Source: Caulobacter soli
GTDB taxonomy: Bacteria > Pseudomonadota > Alphaproteobacteria > Caulobacterales > Caulobacteraceae
Assembly: GCF_011045195.1 (NCBI RefSeq)
Contig: NZ_CP049199.1
Coordinates: forward strand, 3,162,001 to 3,226,000
Reading direction: 5' to 3'
DNA: 64,000 bases
The notes under the pieces are model-generated. The model was not told where the DNA came from and made no database searches. It saw only the letters and a list, made by a program, of their open reading frames with translations. The translations under genes were made by a program, and so were the position numbers. Positions within the stretch are counted from its first letter, which is position 1. Every line of letters begins with the position of its first letter. Shown here piece after piece: positions 18,271 through 27,575 of the stretch.

Positions 18271-19914
18271 ATGCCGCTTAGCCCCCTCACCCGCCGCCGC
18301 CTGCTGGCGACGACCACCGCCACCTTCGCCGCCGCCGCGGCCATGGCCCCGCTGAAGGCCTTGGCCCAGGGCACGCCGCCGTCCAAGGACCAGGTCCTGG
18401 CGACGATGAAGAAGGCCTCGACCTTCATGGCCGAGAAGGCCGCCTACGAGGGTGGTTACGTCTGGAGCTACCTGCCCGACTTCTCGCGCCGGTTCGGCGA
18501 GATGGAGGCCTTCCCGACCATGATCTGGGTCCAGCCGCCCGGCACGGCGACCATGGGCCACCTGTTCCTGGACGCCTATCACGCCACCGGCGACGACTAC
18601 TACTACCAGGCCGCCGCCAAGGCCGCCCAGGCCCTGATCAAGATCCAGCACCCGGCGGGCGGCTGGAACTACATGGGCGACCTGGCCGGGCCGGAGTCGC
18701 TGAAGAAGTGGTACGACACCATCGGCAAGAACGGCTGGCGGCTCGAGGAATTCCAGCACTACTACGGCAACGCCACCTTCGACGACGAGGGCACGGCCGA
18801 GAGCTGCCAGCTGATGCTGCGCATCTATTTGGAAAAGAAGGACAAGGCCTTCAAGCCGGCGCTGGACAAGGCCATCCAGTTCGTCCTCGACGCCCAGTAT
18901 CCGAACGGCGGCTGGCCCCAGCGCTTCCCGCTGTCGGGCGGCTTCGAGAACCACGGCCACGCCGACTACACCGGCTACATCACCTTCAACGACGGTGTCG
19001 TCGACGAGAACATCAAGTTCCTGATCATGGTCTGGCAGACCCTGGGCGACAAACGGGTTCTGGACCCGATCCAGCGCGCCATGGACATCTATGTCGCCGC
19101 CCAGCAGCCGATGCCGCAGCCCGGCTGGGGCCTGCAGCACACCGTGGCCGACCTCAAGCCGGCCGGCGCGCGCACCTACGAGCCCAAGGCTTTCGCCAGC
19201 CACACCACGGCCGGCAACCTCGAAAACCTGATGGACTACTACGAGCTGACGGGCGACCCGAAGTACCTGGCCCGCGTGCCCGAGGCCATCGACTGGCTGG
19301 CCAGTCTGAAGCTGGACGACAAGATCGCCCCCGGCCGGCCGCGCTATCCCACCTTCATCGAGATCGGCACGGGCGATCCGCTCTACGTGCACCGCCGCGG
19401 CTCCAACGTGTTCAACGGCGAGTACTTCGTCGACAAGCACTGGGAGAACACGATCGTCCACTACTCGTCGTTCCGCGCGGTCAATATCGACAAGCTGCGC
19501 AAGCGCTACGCGGCGCTGAAGGCCACCCCGCCCGAGGTCGCCAGCAAGGACTCGCCGCTGAAGGTCAAGGGCGGCAGCCGCGCCCTGCCCCGCTACTTCA
19601 CGACCAAGAGCATTTCGGTGTCGGACCTCAACGTCGGCGCTCTGAAGACCAGCGACAAGACGTCCGAAGCCGATGCCGCCAAACTGATGGCCGAACTGAA
19701 CGCCGAGGGCTGGTGGCCCACCGCGATGAAGGCGGTCAGCAACCCCTATATCGGCGACGGCTCGACGACCGTGACCCCGGGCGAGTTCTCGATGACCCGC
19801 GTGGGCGACCCCACCGACACCTCGCCCTACATCGCCGACGTGCCCAAGCCGGGCATCTCGACGGGGGCCTATATCGAGAACATGGCGGCGCTGATCCGGT
19901 ACGTGACGGCGTAG
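18271..19914 (+). CDS. pectate lyase, PL10 type (PelA-like), exported
   Basis: A ~547-aa protein with a twin-arginine signal (RRRLLATTTATFAAAAA, residues 8-24). The mature part is the helical toroid of polysaccharide lyase family 10: GGWNYMG, then GGWPQRFPLSGGFENHG and YTGYITFNDGVVDENIKFL. These enzymes cut polygalacturonate by beta-elimination. The ATG at 18271 is preferred over an upstream start at 18223 because it begins right before the Tat signal. The two ACCGGT palindromes upstream suggest induction by pectin breakdown products. Confidence 0.92.
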   Translation: MPLSPLTRRRLLATTTATFAAAAAMAPLKALAQGTPPSKDQVLATMKKASTFMAEKAAYEGGYVWSYLPDFSRRFGEMEAFPTMIWVQPPGTATMGHLFLDAYHATGDDYYYQAAAKAAQALIKIQHPAGGWNYMGDLAGPESLKKWYDTIGKNGWRLEEFQHYYGNATFDDEGTAESCQLMLRIYLEKKDKAFKPALDKAIQFVLDAQYPNGGWPQRFPLSGGFENHGHADYTGYITFNDGVVDENIKFLIMVWQTLGDKRVLDPIQRAMDIYVAAQQPMPQPGWGLQHTVADLKPAGARTYEPKAFASHTTAGNLENLMDYYELTGDPKYLARVPEAIDWLASLKLDDKIAPGRPRYPTFIEIGTGDPLYVHRRGSNVFNGEYFVDKHWENTIVHYSSFRAVNIDKLRKRYAALKATPPEVASKDSPLKVKGGSRALPRYFTTKSISVSDLNVGALKTSDKTSEADAAKLMAELNAEGWWPTAMKAVSNPYIGDGSTTVTPGEFSMTRVGDPTDTSPYIADVPKPGISTGAYIENMAALIRYVTA

Positions 19915-19923
19915 GATTTTGAA

Positions 19924-19949
19924 GGGGACACGCGCATGCGCGTGTCCCC
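19924..19949. terminator. 26-bp perfect palindrome after the pectate lyase
   Basis: The segment from GGGGACACGCGCA to its exact complement TGCGCGTGTCCCC forms a 13-bp perfect stem with no loop spacer, starting 10 bp after the lyase stop. It may act as a terminator or mRNA-stabilising hairpin, but no T-tract follows. Perfect dyads of this sort also occur as dispersed repeats, so I am not sure of the function. Confidence 0.6.
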
Positions 19950-20041
19950 AATCAGGGGCATGTCGACGCCCCGACTTTGGAACCCCGCGCCCCGCCGAAA
20001 CGCTGTTCCTGGGTCGGATAAACAGCAACACCGTGTGCGCC

Positions 20042-20173
20042 ATGGCCCTCAAGGCCTTCTTCTCCCTCGCCGTCCTGGCCGCCATTCTGGTCGGCCTGCT
20101 GATGCCCGTGCCCGGCCACCGCAAGGCCGAGGCCACTCAGTCGCGGATCGAGACGATCGACATCAAGAACTAG
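20042..20173 (+). CDS. small single-helix membrane/secreted protein (43 aa)
   Basis: ATG at 20042 gives a 43-aa product: MALKAFFSLAVLAAILVGLL forms one hydrophobic helix (signal anchor), then a short basic/polar tail ending DIKN. The longer frame starting at 19919 runs through a palindrome and is rejected. The ribosome site is weak, and there is no homologue I recognise. It sits alone between the lyase and pcaF. Confidence 0.5.
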   Translation: MALKAFFSLAVLAAILVGLLMPVPGHRKAEATQSRIETIDIKN

Positions 20174-20213
20174 CCGAGGCTTGATCCCGCCGCGCGGCCG
20201 ATTAGTTTGCCTC

Positions 20214-20229
20214 TCAAACAAATGTTTTA
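20214..20229. promoter_or_regulatory. TetR-type operator candidate before pcaF
   Basis: TCAAACAAATGTTTTA has inverted half-sites AAACA/TGTTT separated by AA, and is flanked by CTCT and AGAG which also pair. It is 13 bp before the pcaF start, where a repressor would block transcription. The core TCAAACAAAYGTT recurs at 45478 before another gene. Confidence 0.45.
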
Positions 20230-20241
20230 GAGAGGCCGCCC

Positions 20242-21444
<1,203 letters not shown>

Positions 21445-21513
21445 AGCGACACGGTCGACGGCCGACCCGAGGTCGCGCTAAGCATCGCTTCGCAACACGC
21501 CGGAGGACCCGCC

Positions 21514-22131
21514 ATGGACGACCGCACGAAGATCGCACGCCGCAGCCTGCTGGGCGCCGGCGGACTGGTGCTGGCCACGCCCGGCCTGGTCCTGGCCGCC
21601 CCGCCACATAAGCCGCGCGTGACGATCCAGACCCCGCACGGCCCGATCGTGGTCGAGCTGGAGACCGAGAAGGCCCCGATCACCGCCGGCAACTTCCTGC
21701 GCTATGTCGACGCCAAGAAGTACGACGGCGGCACGTTCTACCGCGCCTCGCGCACCAAGGGCGTCAAGGGCGCGGGCACGATCCAGGGCGGCCCGCCGGC
21801 CCGCGTGCGCCGGTTCGCCCCGATCGAGCACGAGAGCACGCGCAAGACCGGCCTGCGCCACAAGGCCGGCACGATCTCGATCACCCGCAACGCGCCCGGC
21901 ACGGCCACTTGCGACTTCTTCATCTGCGCCAGCCCCATGCCCTATCTGGACGCCCATCCGGGCGGATCGGGCGACAACCAAGGCTTCGCCGCCTTCGGCC
22001 AGGTCGTGGAGGGCATGGCCGTCGTGAAGAAGATCCTGGCGCTGCGCAGCGACGGCCCCGCCCCGACCCCGGCGATGAAGGGCGAGTTCCTGAACCCGCC
22101 GGTGCCGATCATCGGCATGAAGCGGGTTTAG
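21514..22131 (+). CDS. exported cyclophilin-type peptidylprolyl isomerase
   Basis: A 205-aa protein. Residues 1-29 hold an export signal with ARRSLLGAGG, Tat-like. The mature cyclophilin domain has GNFLRYVDAKKYDGGTFYR, a GDNQGFAAFGQVVEGM block and a FFICASPMPYLD segment in place of the classic FFI..DLDGK loop. It would catalyse prolyl isomerisation in the periplasm. The altered active-site loop means reduced cyclosporin-type binding is likely but activity is unproven. Confidence 0.85.
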   Translation: MDDRTKIARRSLLGAGGLVLATPGLVLAAPPHKPRVTIQTPHGPIVVELETEKAPITAGNFLRYVDAKKYDGGTFYRASRTKGVKGAGTIQGGPPARVRRFAPIEHESTRKTGLRHKAGTISITRNAPGTATCDFFICASPMPYLDAHPGGSGDNQGFAAFGQVVEGMAVVKKILALRSDGPAPTPAMKGEFLNPPVPIIGMKRV

Positions 22132-22160
22132 GTCTGATCAGTCAGGCGCAGTGCGTGATC

Positions 22161-22243
22161 CTCGTCCTTCGACAGGCTCAGGATGCGGATCATTGCACAA
22201 GCCTCGGCGGTAGAAAGCCTCATCCTGAGCTTGTCGAAGGACG
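22161..22243. repeat. REP-like inverted repeat, family B, copy 1
   Basis: Arms 22161-22185 (CTCGTCCTTCGACAGGCTCA..) and 22221-22243 (..TGAGCTTGTCGAAGGACG) are reverse complements of each other with about 35 bp between them. A second copy is at 23030-23112. It sits between convergent genes. Confidence 0.9.
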
Positions 22244-22268
22244 GGGTTTTCGCAGCCCCGGCTGAAGC

Positions 22269-22727
22269 CTAGCGCCGTGCTTTCTCGATCGCGTCGCCCA
22301 GCTCCATCCGGCGGGCCTCGAAACGGGCCCGCGTTCTTTCGGCGTCGGCCTGAAGGTCATCACGGCGACGGTCGAACTCGGCCTGCGAGGCATGGGCCTC
22401 GTCCTCCAGCGCCGCCAGCTCTTCCTTCAGCTTGGCCAGCCTGGCGTCGCGCGCCGCGACCTGGGCCTTCGCCGGCTTGGCGCGGGCGCGCTTGGGCAGA
22501 CCCTTCAGGGCCGCGCCGAGACCGCCCGCCGGGGTGGTGATCACCGTCTCCGGCGCCTTCAGGGCGGCGTCGTGAGCGGCGCCCGCCTCCACCGCCTTGG
22601 CCGTGCCGTCCTTGAACAGGTCGCGGCCGACATCCCAGGCCTCAAGGGCCTTGGCGCGCGAGCTGGCGGCCACGGTGTAGTCGTGGAGACCGTCGGACCA
22701 GGAGAACACCTTGAGCTTGCGCACCAT
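22269..22727 (-). CDS. hypothetical coiled-coil protein
   Basis: A 152-aa cytosolic protein. The N-terminal ~45 residues (VRKLKVFSWSDGLHDYTVAASSRAKALEAW) look like a small strand-helix module seen in Caulobacterales hypothetical proteins. Residues 85-150 form a long charged coiled coil (KLKEELAALEDEAHASQAEF). No known function. It stands alone between two REP-like elements. Confidence 0.75.
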   Translation of the reverse strand: MVRKLKVFSWSDGLHDYTVAASSRAKALEAWDVGRDLFKDGTAKAVEAGAAHDAALKAPETVITTPAGGLGAALKGLPKRARAKPAKAQVAARDARLAKLKEELAALEDEAHASQAEFDRRRDDLQADAERTRARFEARRMELGDAIEKARR

Positions 22728-22829
22728 GTCTCTCGAACTCGCGAATTGTTTCGCCCGTTCCGAAGGTTGGCCTTAGGAACCTCACGCGACGACCGAGAAT
22801 TTTCCCTCCACAGCTGATGGGGGACGACG

Positions 22830-23012
22830 ATGCCCCAGGGCGACAAGTCGAAATACACCGACAATCAGGAACGCAAGGCCGACCACATCGCCGAAGGCTA
22901 CGAGAAGCGCGGCGTCTCCGAGAAGGAGGCCGAACGGCGGGCCTGGGCGACGGTCAACAAGGACGACGGCGGCGGCAAGAAGCCCGGCGGCTCAGGGCGA
23001 AAGTCTCACTAG
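22830..23012 (+). CDS. small KSKYTD-type conserved protein (60 aa)
   Basis: A 60-aa hydrophilic protein starting MPQGDKSKYTDNQERKADHI, with EGYEKRGVSEKEAERRAWATVNK and a Gly/Lys tail. This short family is common in proteobacteria and is often annotated, without proof, as a plasmid stabilisation protein. A GGGGGACGACG ribosome site precedes the ATG. Its function is unknown. Confidence 0.82.
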   Translation: MPQGDKSKYTDNQERKADHIAEGYEKRGVSEKEAERRAWATVNKDDGGGKKPGGSGRKSH

Positions 23013-23029
23013 GGCTGGGGAACGATTTC

Positions 23030-23112
23030 CTCGTCCTTCGACAAGCTCAGGATGAGGAAATCGAATTCCACCAGCATAACAATAGCCCTCATCCCGAGCT
23101 TGTCGAAGGACG
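23030..23112. repeat. REP-like inverted repeat, family B, copy 2
   Basis: Arms 23030-23057 (CGTCCTTCGACAAGCTCAGG core) and 23086-23112 are inverted copies, matching copy 1 at 22161 closely. The two copies bracket the 22269 and 22830 genes. Confidence 0.9.
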
Positions 23113-23122
23113 CAACCGGCCC

Positions 23123-23425
23123 CTACGACTTGCTCAGGTCCATCCCCAGCGTCGGCCCGATTCCATCCGGATGCTCGCCGAACGGATTGCTCGACCTGTG
23201 CTTGGCCGCCGCCTCGAGCTTGCGGCGCAGATCGTCGTCCAGGGTCAGTTCAGGCTTGGGCGTGGGGTCGTCCTCGTCGACCGGATCGTCGACGATCGAG
23301 GCCGACAGCACCTGGCGCAGACGCGCGCCGAACCGGGCGTCCTCCGACGTGCCCGACGCGGGCGGATCGGCCAGGAAACCCAGAACCTCTTCCAGGGCGG
23401 TGTCGTTGTCGACGCGGTCGGTCAC
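23123..23425 (-). CDS. hypothetical acidic protein
   Basis: A 100-aa product from GTG 23425, which follows GGAGAG; a TTG start 18 bp upstream is the alternative. It is acidic (SIVDDPVDEDDPTPKPE) with an Arg/Lys helix (DDDLRRKLEAAAKHRSSNPFG) near the end. No domain recognised. Confidence 0.6.
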   Translation of the reverse strand: MTDRVDNDTALEEVLGFLADPPASGTSEDARFGARLRQVLSASIVDDPVDEDDPTPKPELTLDDDLRRKLEAAAKHRSSNPFGEHPDGIGPTLGMDLSKS

Positions 23426-23541
23426 GGGGTCTCTCCAAGCCAAGTTTCACTGAGATTGAAACGGCCGTGAGCCCATCACGGTTGCGAAGCACCGCCCACC
23501 GGCCCTAGACAGGCCGATCCGTATCTCTGGACGCCCGAACC

Positions 23542-24312
23542 ATGGCCTGGACCCGCCTCTATGACGAAGCCGAGCCCCAGCGCGTCAATCGCTGGCTGGC
23601 CCAGAACGGCGTCTGCTCGCGACGCGAGGCCGAGGCCCTGATCCTCCAGGGCCTGGTGTCGATCGACGGCCTGCGGGTCGACGACGTCGGCCGCAAGATC
23701 GAACCCGGCCAGACCCTGGTGCTGTCCGATCGCGCCCAGGCCCAGCTGGACAGCGCGCTGACGGTGATGATCCACAAGCCGATCGGCATCGTCTCGGCCC
23801 AGCCCGATACCGGCCAGGTGCCGGCCGTGCGCCTGCTGACCCGCGAGGCCTTGTTCGGTCAGAGCCCAGTCATCCCCGGTTTCAACAACGCCCTGGCGCC
23901 CGTCGGCCGGCTGGACATGGATTCGCGCGGCCTGCTGATCCTCTCGGAGGACGGCGTGGTGGCCAAGGCGGTGATCGGCCCGGCCTCGGAGCTGGAAAAG
24001 GAGTATCTGGTCTGGGTCGACGGCTGGATCACCGACGAGAAACTGGACCTGCTGCGCCATGGTCTGGAGCTGGACGAGCGCCAGCTGCGTCCGGCCCAGG
24101 TCGACGTCGTGGGCCGCCAGCAGCTGAAGTTCATCCTCAAGGAAGGCCGCAACCGCCAGATCCGGCGGATGTGCGAGCTGGTCGAGCTGACGGTGGTGGA
24201 TCTGCTGCGGATCCGCATCGGCGACCTGGTGCTGGGCGACCTGCCCGAGGGACGCTGGCGTCCGCTGACCGCCGCCGAGCGTTCAAGCCTGATCAGCCCC
24301 GTCACCCCATAA
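23542..24312 (+). CDS. rRNA pseudouridine synthase (RsuA/RluF family)
   Basis: A 256-aa enzyme: an S4 RNA-binding domain at residues 13-60 (RVNRWLAQNGVCSRREAEALI) and a pseudouridine-synthase domain with catalytic Asp125 in GRLDMDSRGLLI and the GRNRQIRRMCELV block. The overall layout is nearest to RluF, which makes pseudouridine 2604 in 23S rRNA; RluB or RsuA roles cannot be ruled out. Confidence 0.88.
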   Translation: MAWTRLYDEAEPQRVNRWLAQNGVCSRREAEALILQGLVSIDGLRVDDVGRKIEPGQTLVLSDRAQAQLDSALTVMIHKPIGIVSAQPDTGQVPAVRLLTREALFGQSPVIPGFNNALAPVGRLDMDSRGLLILSEDGVVAKAVIGPASELEKEYLVWVDGWITDEKLDLLRHGLELDERQLRPAQVDVVGRQQLKFILKEGRNRQIRRMCELVELTVVDLLRIRIGDLVLGDLPEGRWRPLTAAERSSLISPVTP

Positions 24313-24433
24313 CCGGCCGTTGACCGCAAACCCGGGCGGAGGCAGGGTCGCAATACCTCTTGGGGGATCGCGCCGGGAGGCTTAAGCCGGTCGCCTACCC
24401 TTTTTCGGCCCGTCGCTTTCAGTTCGTACAATC

Positions 24434-25051
24434 ATGATCGCCATCACGCCCGCCGTTCCCCGCCCGGTCCGCAAGAAGAACCGGAACCGCCACCGTCCGT
24501 CGGTGCGCGCGTTGCGAACCATTCTGCCCACGATCGCCCTCGGCACGGCTGTCGCGATCATCGGCCAGGGCGCGATCCGGGCCATGGCCATCAAGCCCGC
24601 CGCCCCGGCCGCCGCCGCCCCGCTGCGCATGGACAATCCGCGCTTCACCGGCACGCTGAAGGACGGACGCGCCTTCCTGATCACCGCCACCTCGGCGACC
24701 CGAGACCTGAACAACGCCGATCAGGTGTTCCTGAAGAACCCGCAACTGACCCGCGGCTACGGCTCCGAAGCCCCCACCCACGTGATCTCAAAGGACGGGG
24801 CCTATCAGGAGGAGAAGGGCTCGCTGCTGCTGACCGGCGACGTCAAGGTCGACAACGGCCAGGGCTACCAGTTCGCCTCGCAGAAGGCCCTGATCGACAC
24901 TCACACCGGCGACCTGGTCGGTGGGGCCGCCGTCGAGGGCGCCGGCCCGAACAACGGCGCCGTCCGGGCCGACGACTATTCGGTCAGCGACAAGGGCGAC
25001 CGGGTGCTGTTCAAGGGTCGGGTGCGCACCCGCCTGACGCCGAACCAGTGA
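24434..25051 (+). CDS. LptC-like periplasmic lipid-export protein (first gene of sphingolipid operon)
   Basis: A 205-aa protein with a basic N-terminus (VRKKNRNRHR), one membrane anchor (residues 29-50) and a beta-jellyroll region with the LptC marks MDNPRFTGTLKDGRAFLITATSATRD and GSLLLTGDVKVDNGQGYQFASQKALID. LptC takes lipid from the LptBFG transporter and passes it to LptA. It opens a run of genes joined by 4-bp overlaps that ends with ceramide synthesis genes, and LptF/LptG homologues lie in the same island. I infer a paralogue that carries sphingolipid and not LPS. Confidence 0.8.
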   Translation: MIAITPAVPRPVRKKNRNRHRPSVRALRTILPTIALGTAVAIIGQGAIRAMAIKPAAPAAAAPLRMDNPRFTGTLKDGRAFLITATSATRDLNNADQVFLKNPQLTRGYGSEAPTHVISKDGAYQEEKGSLLLTGDVKVDNGQGYQFASQKALIDTHTGDLVGGAAVEGAGPNNGAVRADDYSVSDKGDRVLFKGRVRTRLTPNQ

Positions 25052-26217
25052 TCACCCCCGCCCCGAAGGGACGTGGAGCCAGACCCAGCGTCTGCTTCCT
25101 CTACATCGCCCAGACCCACCAGATCCTGCACAGCCTGCCGATCGCCATCGCCCTGGCCAAGGGCTGGCCCGACATCGACGTCCACATCGCCACCACCACC
25201 CAGGAGCACCTGGACTATGTGCGCGCGCTGCTGGAGACGCTGGACGTCCCGCCGATCCCTTCGCGCCTGCTGCCGCCGGCCTGGCTGCGGGACCTGCGGC
25301 TGAGAGGCGCGGTCACCCCGCCAAAGGCCCTGATGCTGGCCGCCAACGCCCGTCGCCTGGGCCGCTATGACGCCGTGGTCACGCCCGAGCGCACCACCGC
25401 CCTGCTGCGCAAGCTGGGGGTCAAGGACTGCAAGCTGGTCTACACCCAGCACGGCGCGGGCGATCGCGGCGGCCCGTTCGAGCCGCGCCTCAAGCAGTTC
25501 GACCTGGTGATGGCCGCCGGCCCCAAGCAGCGCGACCGCATGCTGGACGAGGGCTGGGTCACGCAAGAGACCTGCGCCATGGTCGGCTACCCCAAGTTCG
25601 ACATCATCGACGCCCTGCCGCCCTCGCCCCTGCCGGCCTTCCGCGAGGCCAAGCCGGTGGTGCTGTACAATCCCCACTTCCACCCGACCCTGGGTTCGTG
25701 GCCGCGATGGGGCCGGCAGATTCTCGAGCGGTTCGCGGCGGACGAACGTTACAACCTGATCTTCGCGCCCCATATTCGCCTCTTCGAGGGGGCGGATCCA
25801 CGGACGATCGAGGCGCTGACGCCCTTCATCGACCACCCACGCATCCATCTCGACCTGGGGGGGCCCGCCGCGATCGACATGACCTACACCCGCGCGGCCG
25901 ACATCTATCTGGGCGACGTCTCCAGCCAGGTCTACGAGTTCCTGCGCAAGCCCAAGCCGTGCCTGTTCCTCAACGCCAGCGACGCCGACTGGCGCGGCGA
26001 CGAGAGCTTCCACCACTGGGCCTACGGACCCGTGCTCGACGGGATCGAGGGTCTGGTCGACGCCGTCGCCTCGGCCCAGAGCGGCCACGCGGCCTTTGTC
26101 GAACCTCAGAAGCGCGGCTTCGCCGAGAGCTTCGACCTGCGGGAGACGCCATCGTCGGTGCGCGCCGCCCAGGCCATCGTCGATCGCCTGCCCACGGAAT
26201 CGCGACGCCTCCGATGA
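25048..26217 (+). CDS. CDP-glycerol glycerophosphotransferase-like protein
   Basis: A 389-aa protein starting at GTG 25048, overlapping the LptC-like stop (GTGA). It has a GT-B-like layout; the segments YTQHGAGDRG, VLYNPHFHPTLGSW and RAADIYLGDVSSQVYEFL match the CDP-glycerol:poly(glycerophosphate) transferase family, which adds phosphoglycerol to teichoic acids in Gram-positives. In a Gram-negative with ceramide-phosphoglycerate headgroups, the sequence context points to a sphingolipid or envelope polymer role, but the exact step is unproven. Confidence 0.8.
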   Translation: MITPAPKGRGARPSVCFLYIAQTHQILHSLPIAIALAKGWPDIDVHIATTTQEHLDYVRALLETLDVPPIPSRLLPPAWLRDLRLRGAVTPPKALMLAANARRLGRYDAVVTPERTTALLRKLGVKDCKLVYTQHGAGDRGGPFEPRLKQFDLVMAAGPKQRDRMLDEGWVTQETCAMVGYPKFDIIDALPPSPLPAFREAKPVVLYNPHFHPTLGSWPRWGRQILERFAADERYNLIFAPHIRLFEGADPRTIEALTPFIDHPRIHLDLGGPAAIDMTYTRAADIYLGDVSSQVYEFLRKPKPCLFLNASDADWRGDESFHHWAYGPVLDGIEGLVDAVASAQSGHAAFVEPQKRGFAESFDLRETPSSVRAAQAIVDRLPTESRRLR

Positions 26218-27575
26218 GCAACGAACCCAATGTCCTCAAGCGGGTCCTGGCCAACGCCGGCACCCTGCTCGGCGGCCGGACGGTCAACGCCGTGGTCGGA
26301 CTGGCCTATATCGCCCTGACCGCCCGGGGCCTGGGCAAGGAACTGATGGGCGTGCTCGTCCTGATCAACGCCTTCGCCCAGTTCCTGGGCGAGGTCGCCA
26401 AATTCCAGTCCTGGCAGACGCTGCTGCAATACGGCGCCTCGGCCCTGCTGCAGGACGACCGGCCGCGCTTCCAACAGGTGCTGCGCTTCACCCTGCTGCT
26501 CGATTCGATCGGCGCGGCCGTGGGCGTGGCCTTGGGCGTGGTGGGCGCGCTGCTGTTCGGCCACCTGCTGGGCTGGCCGTCGACGCTGTCGCCGGCCGCC
26601 GCCTGCTACGCCCTGTCGATCGCGGTGATGGACTCGGCCACCTCGGTGGGCCTGCTGCGCCTGTTCGACCGATTCCGCTTCCTGGCGGCCGAGCAGGCCG
26701 TCAGCTCGGCGGTGCGCCTGATCGGCTGCGCCCTGTGCTTCACTCAGCACGCCCCGATCGAGGCCTATCTGGCCGCCTGGGCCGCGGGCACGGTCACGGC
26801 CTTCATCTACGTCAACGGCGTGGCCCTGTGGGATCTGAACCGCCGGCAGCTGCTGAAGGGCTTCACCGTGCGCGGGCCACTGTCGGAAGGCCTGCCCGGC
26901 ATCTGGCGCTTCGCCTGGGCGACCAATTTCAGCGGCACGATCGACACCGCCTTCAGCCAGGTGATCACCCTGGTGGTCGGCTCGGTGCTCGGCCCGGCCC
27001 AGGCGGCCATGTGGCGGGTGGGCCGCCAGGTGGCCGACGGCATGGCCAAGCCGGCCAAGCTGCTGGTGCCGGCCCTCTATCCGGAACTGGCCAAGATGCG
27101 CGCCACCGGCGGCGAGGAAGCCATGCGCAAGCTGTCGCGCCAGATCGGCCTGATCGGCGGAGCGGTGGCGGGCGTGCTGCTGCTGATCTCGGTCCTGTTC
27201 GGCGACGACGTGCTGACCATCGTCATGGGTCCGGCGTTCGCCGCCGGCGCCGCGATCATGAACTGGCAGGTGGCCGCCGCCGCCATCGGCGTGCTGGCCA
27301 TGCCGCTGGAGCCGATGCTGGTCTCGCTGGGCAAGGCGGGCCTGGCCCTGCGCGTGCGGGCCGTGGTCTGCGCCCTCTATCTGATCGCCCTGGTTCCCTT
27401 GATCCGCGCCGCTGGCCTGAACGGGGCCGGCGCGGCGCTGGTCGCCGTCGCGGCCGCCCTGGCGCTGGGCATGTACTGGGCCCTCAAGCGCAGCCTGACG
27501 GCTGAAACGGCCCTCCCAAAAGACGAACAAACTTGCGCCGAGGATAAAAACGGCGCCAAAGGCGTCCCGCAATGA
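26214..27575 (+). CDS. Wzx-like polytopic flippase (MOP superfamily)
   Basis: A 453-aa integral membrane protein with about 12-14 predicted helices; first part GRTVNAVVGLAYIALTARGLG and later GAVAGVLLLISVLFGDD are typical polysaccharide-biosynthesis (MATE/MOP) flippases. It starts at ATG 26214 inside the previous stop (ATGA) and its own stop overlaps acps. A lipid- or lipid-linked-glycan flippase in the ceramide operon is suggestive of headgroup or ceramide translocation; this is inference. Confidence 0.82.
   Translation: MSNEPNVLKRVLANAGTLLGGRTVNAVVGLAYIALTARGLGKELMGVLVLINAFAQFLGEVAKFQSWQTLLQYGASALLQDDRPRFQQVLRFTLLLDSIGAAVGVALGVVGALLFGHLLGWPSTLSPAAACYALSIAVMDSATSVGLLRLFDRFRFLAAEQAVSSAVRLIGCALCFTQHAPIEAYLAAWAAGTVTAFIYVNGVALWDLNRRQLLKGFTVRGPLSEGLPGIWRFAWATNFSGTIDTAFSQVITLVVGSVLGPAQAAMWRVGRQVADGMAKPAKLLVPALYPELAKMRATGGEEAMRKLSRQIGLIGGAVAGVLLLISVLFGDDVLTIVMGPAFAAGAAIMNWQVAAAAIGVLAMPLEPMLVSLGKAGLALRVRAVVCALYLIALVPLIRAAGLNGAGAALVAVAAALALGMYWALKRSLTAETALPKDEQTCAEDKNGAKGVPQ

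Noticed and set aside
18055-20136. 693-codon open frame on the minus strand
   Set aside because: Antisense shadow of the pectate lyase, with low-complexity His/Gly/Arg sequence and no motif.
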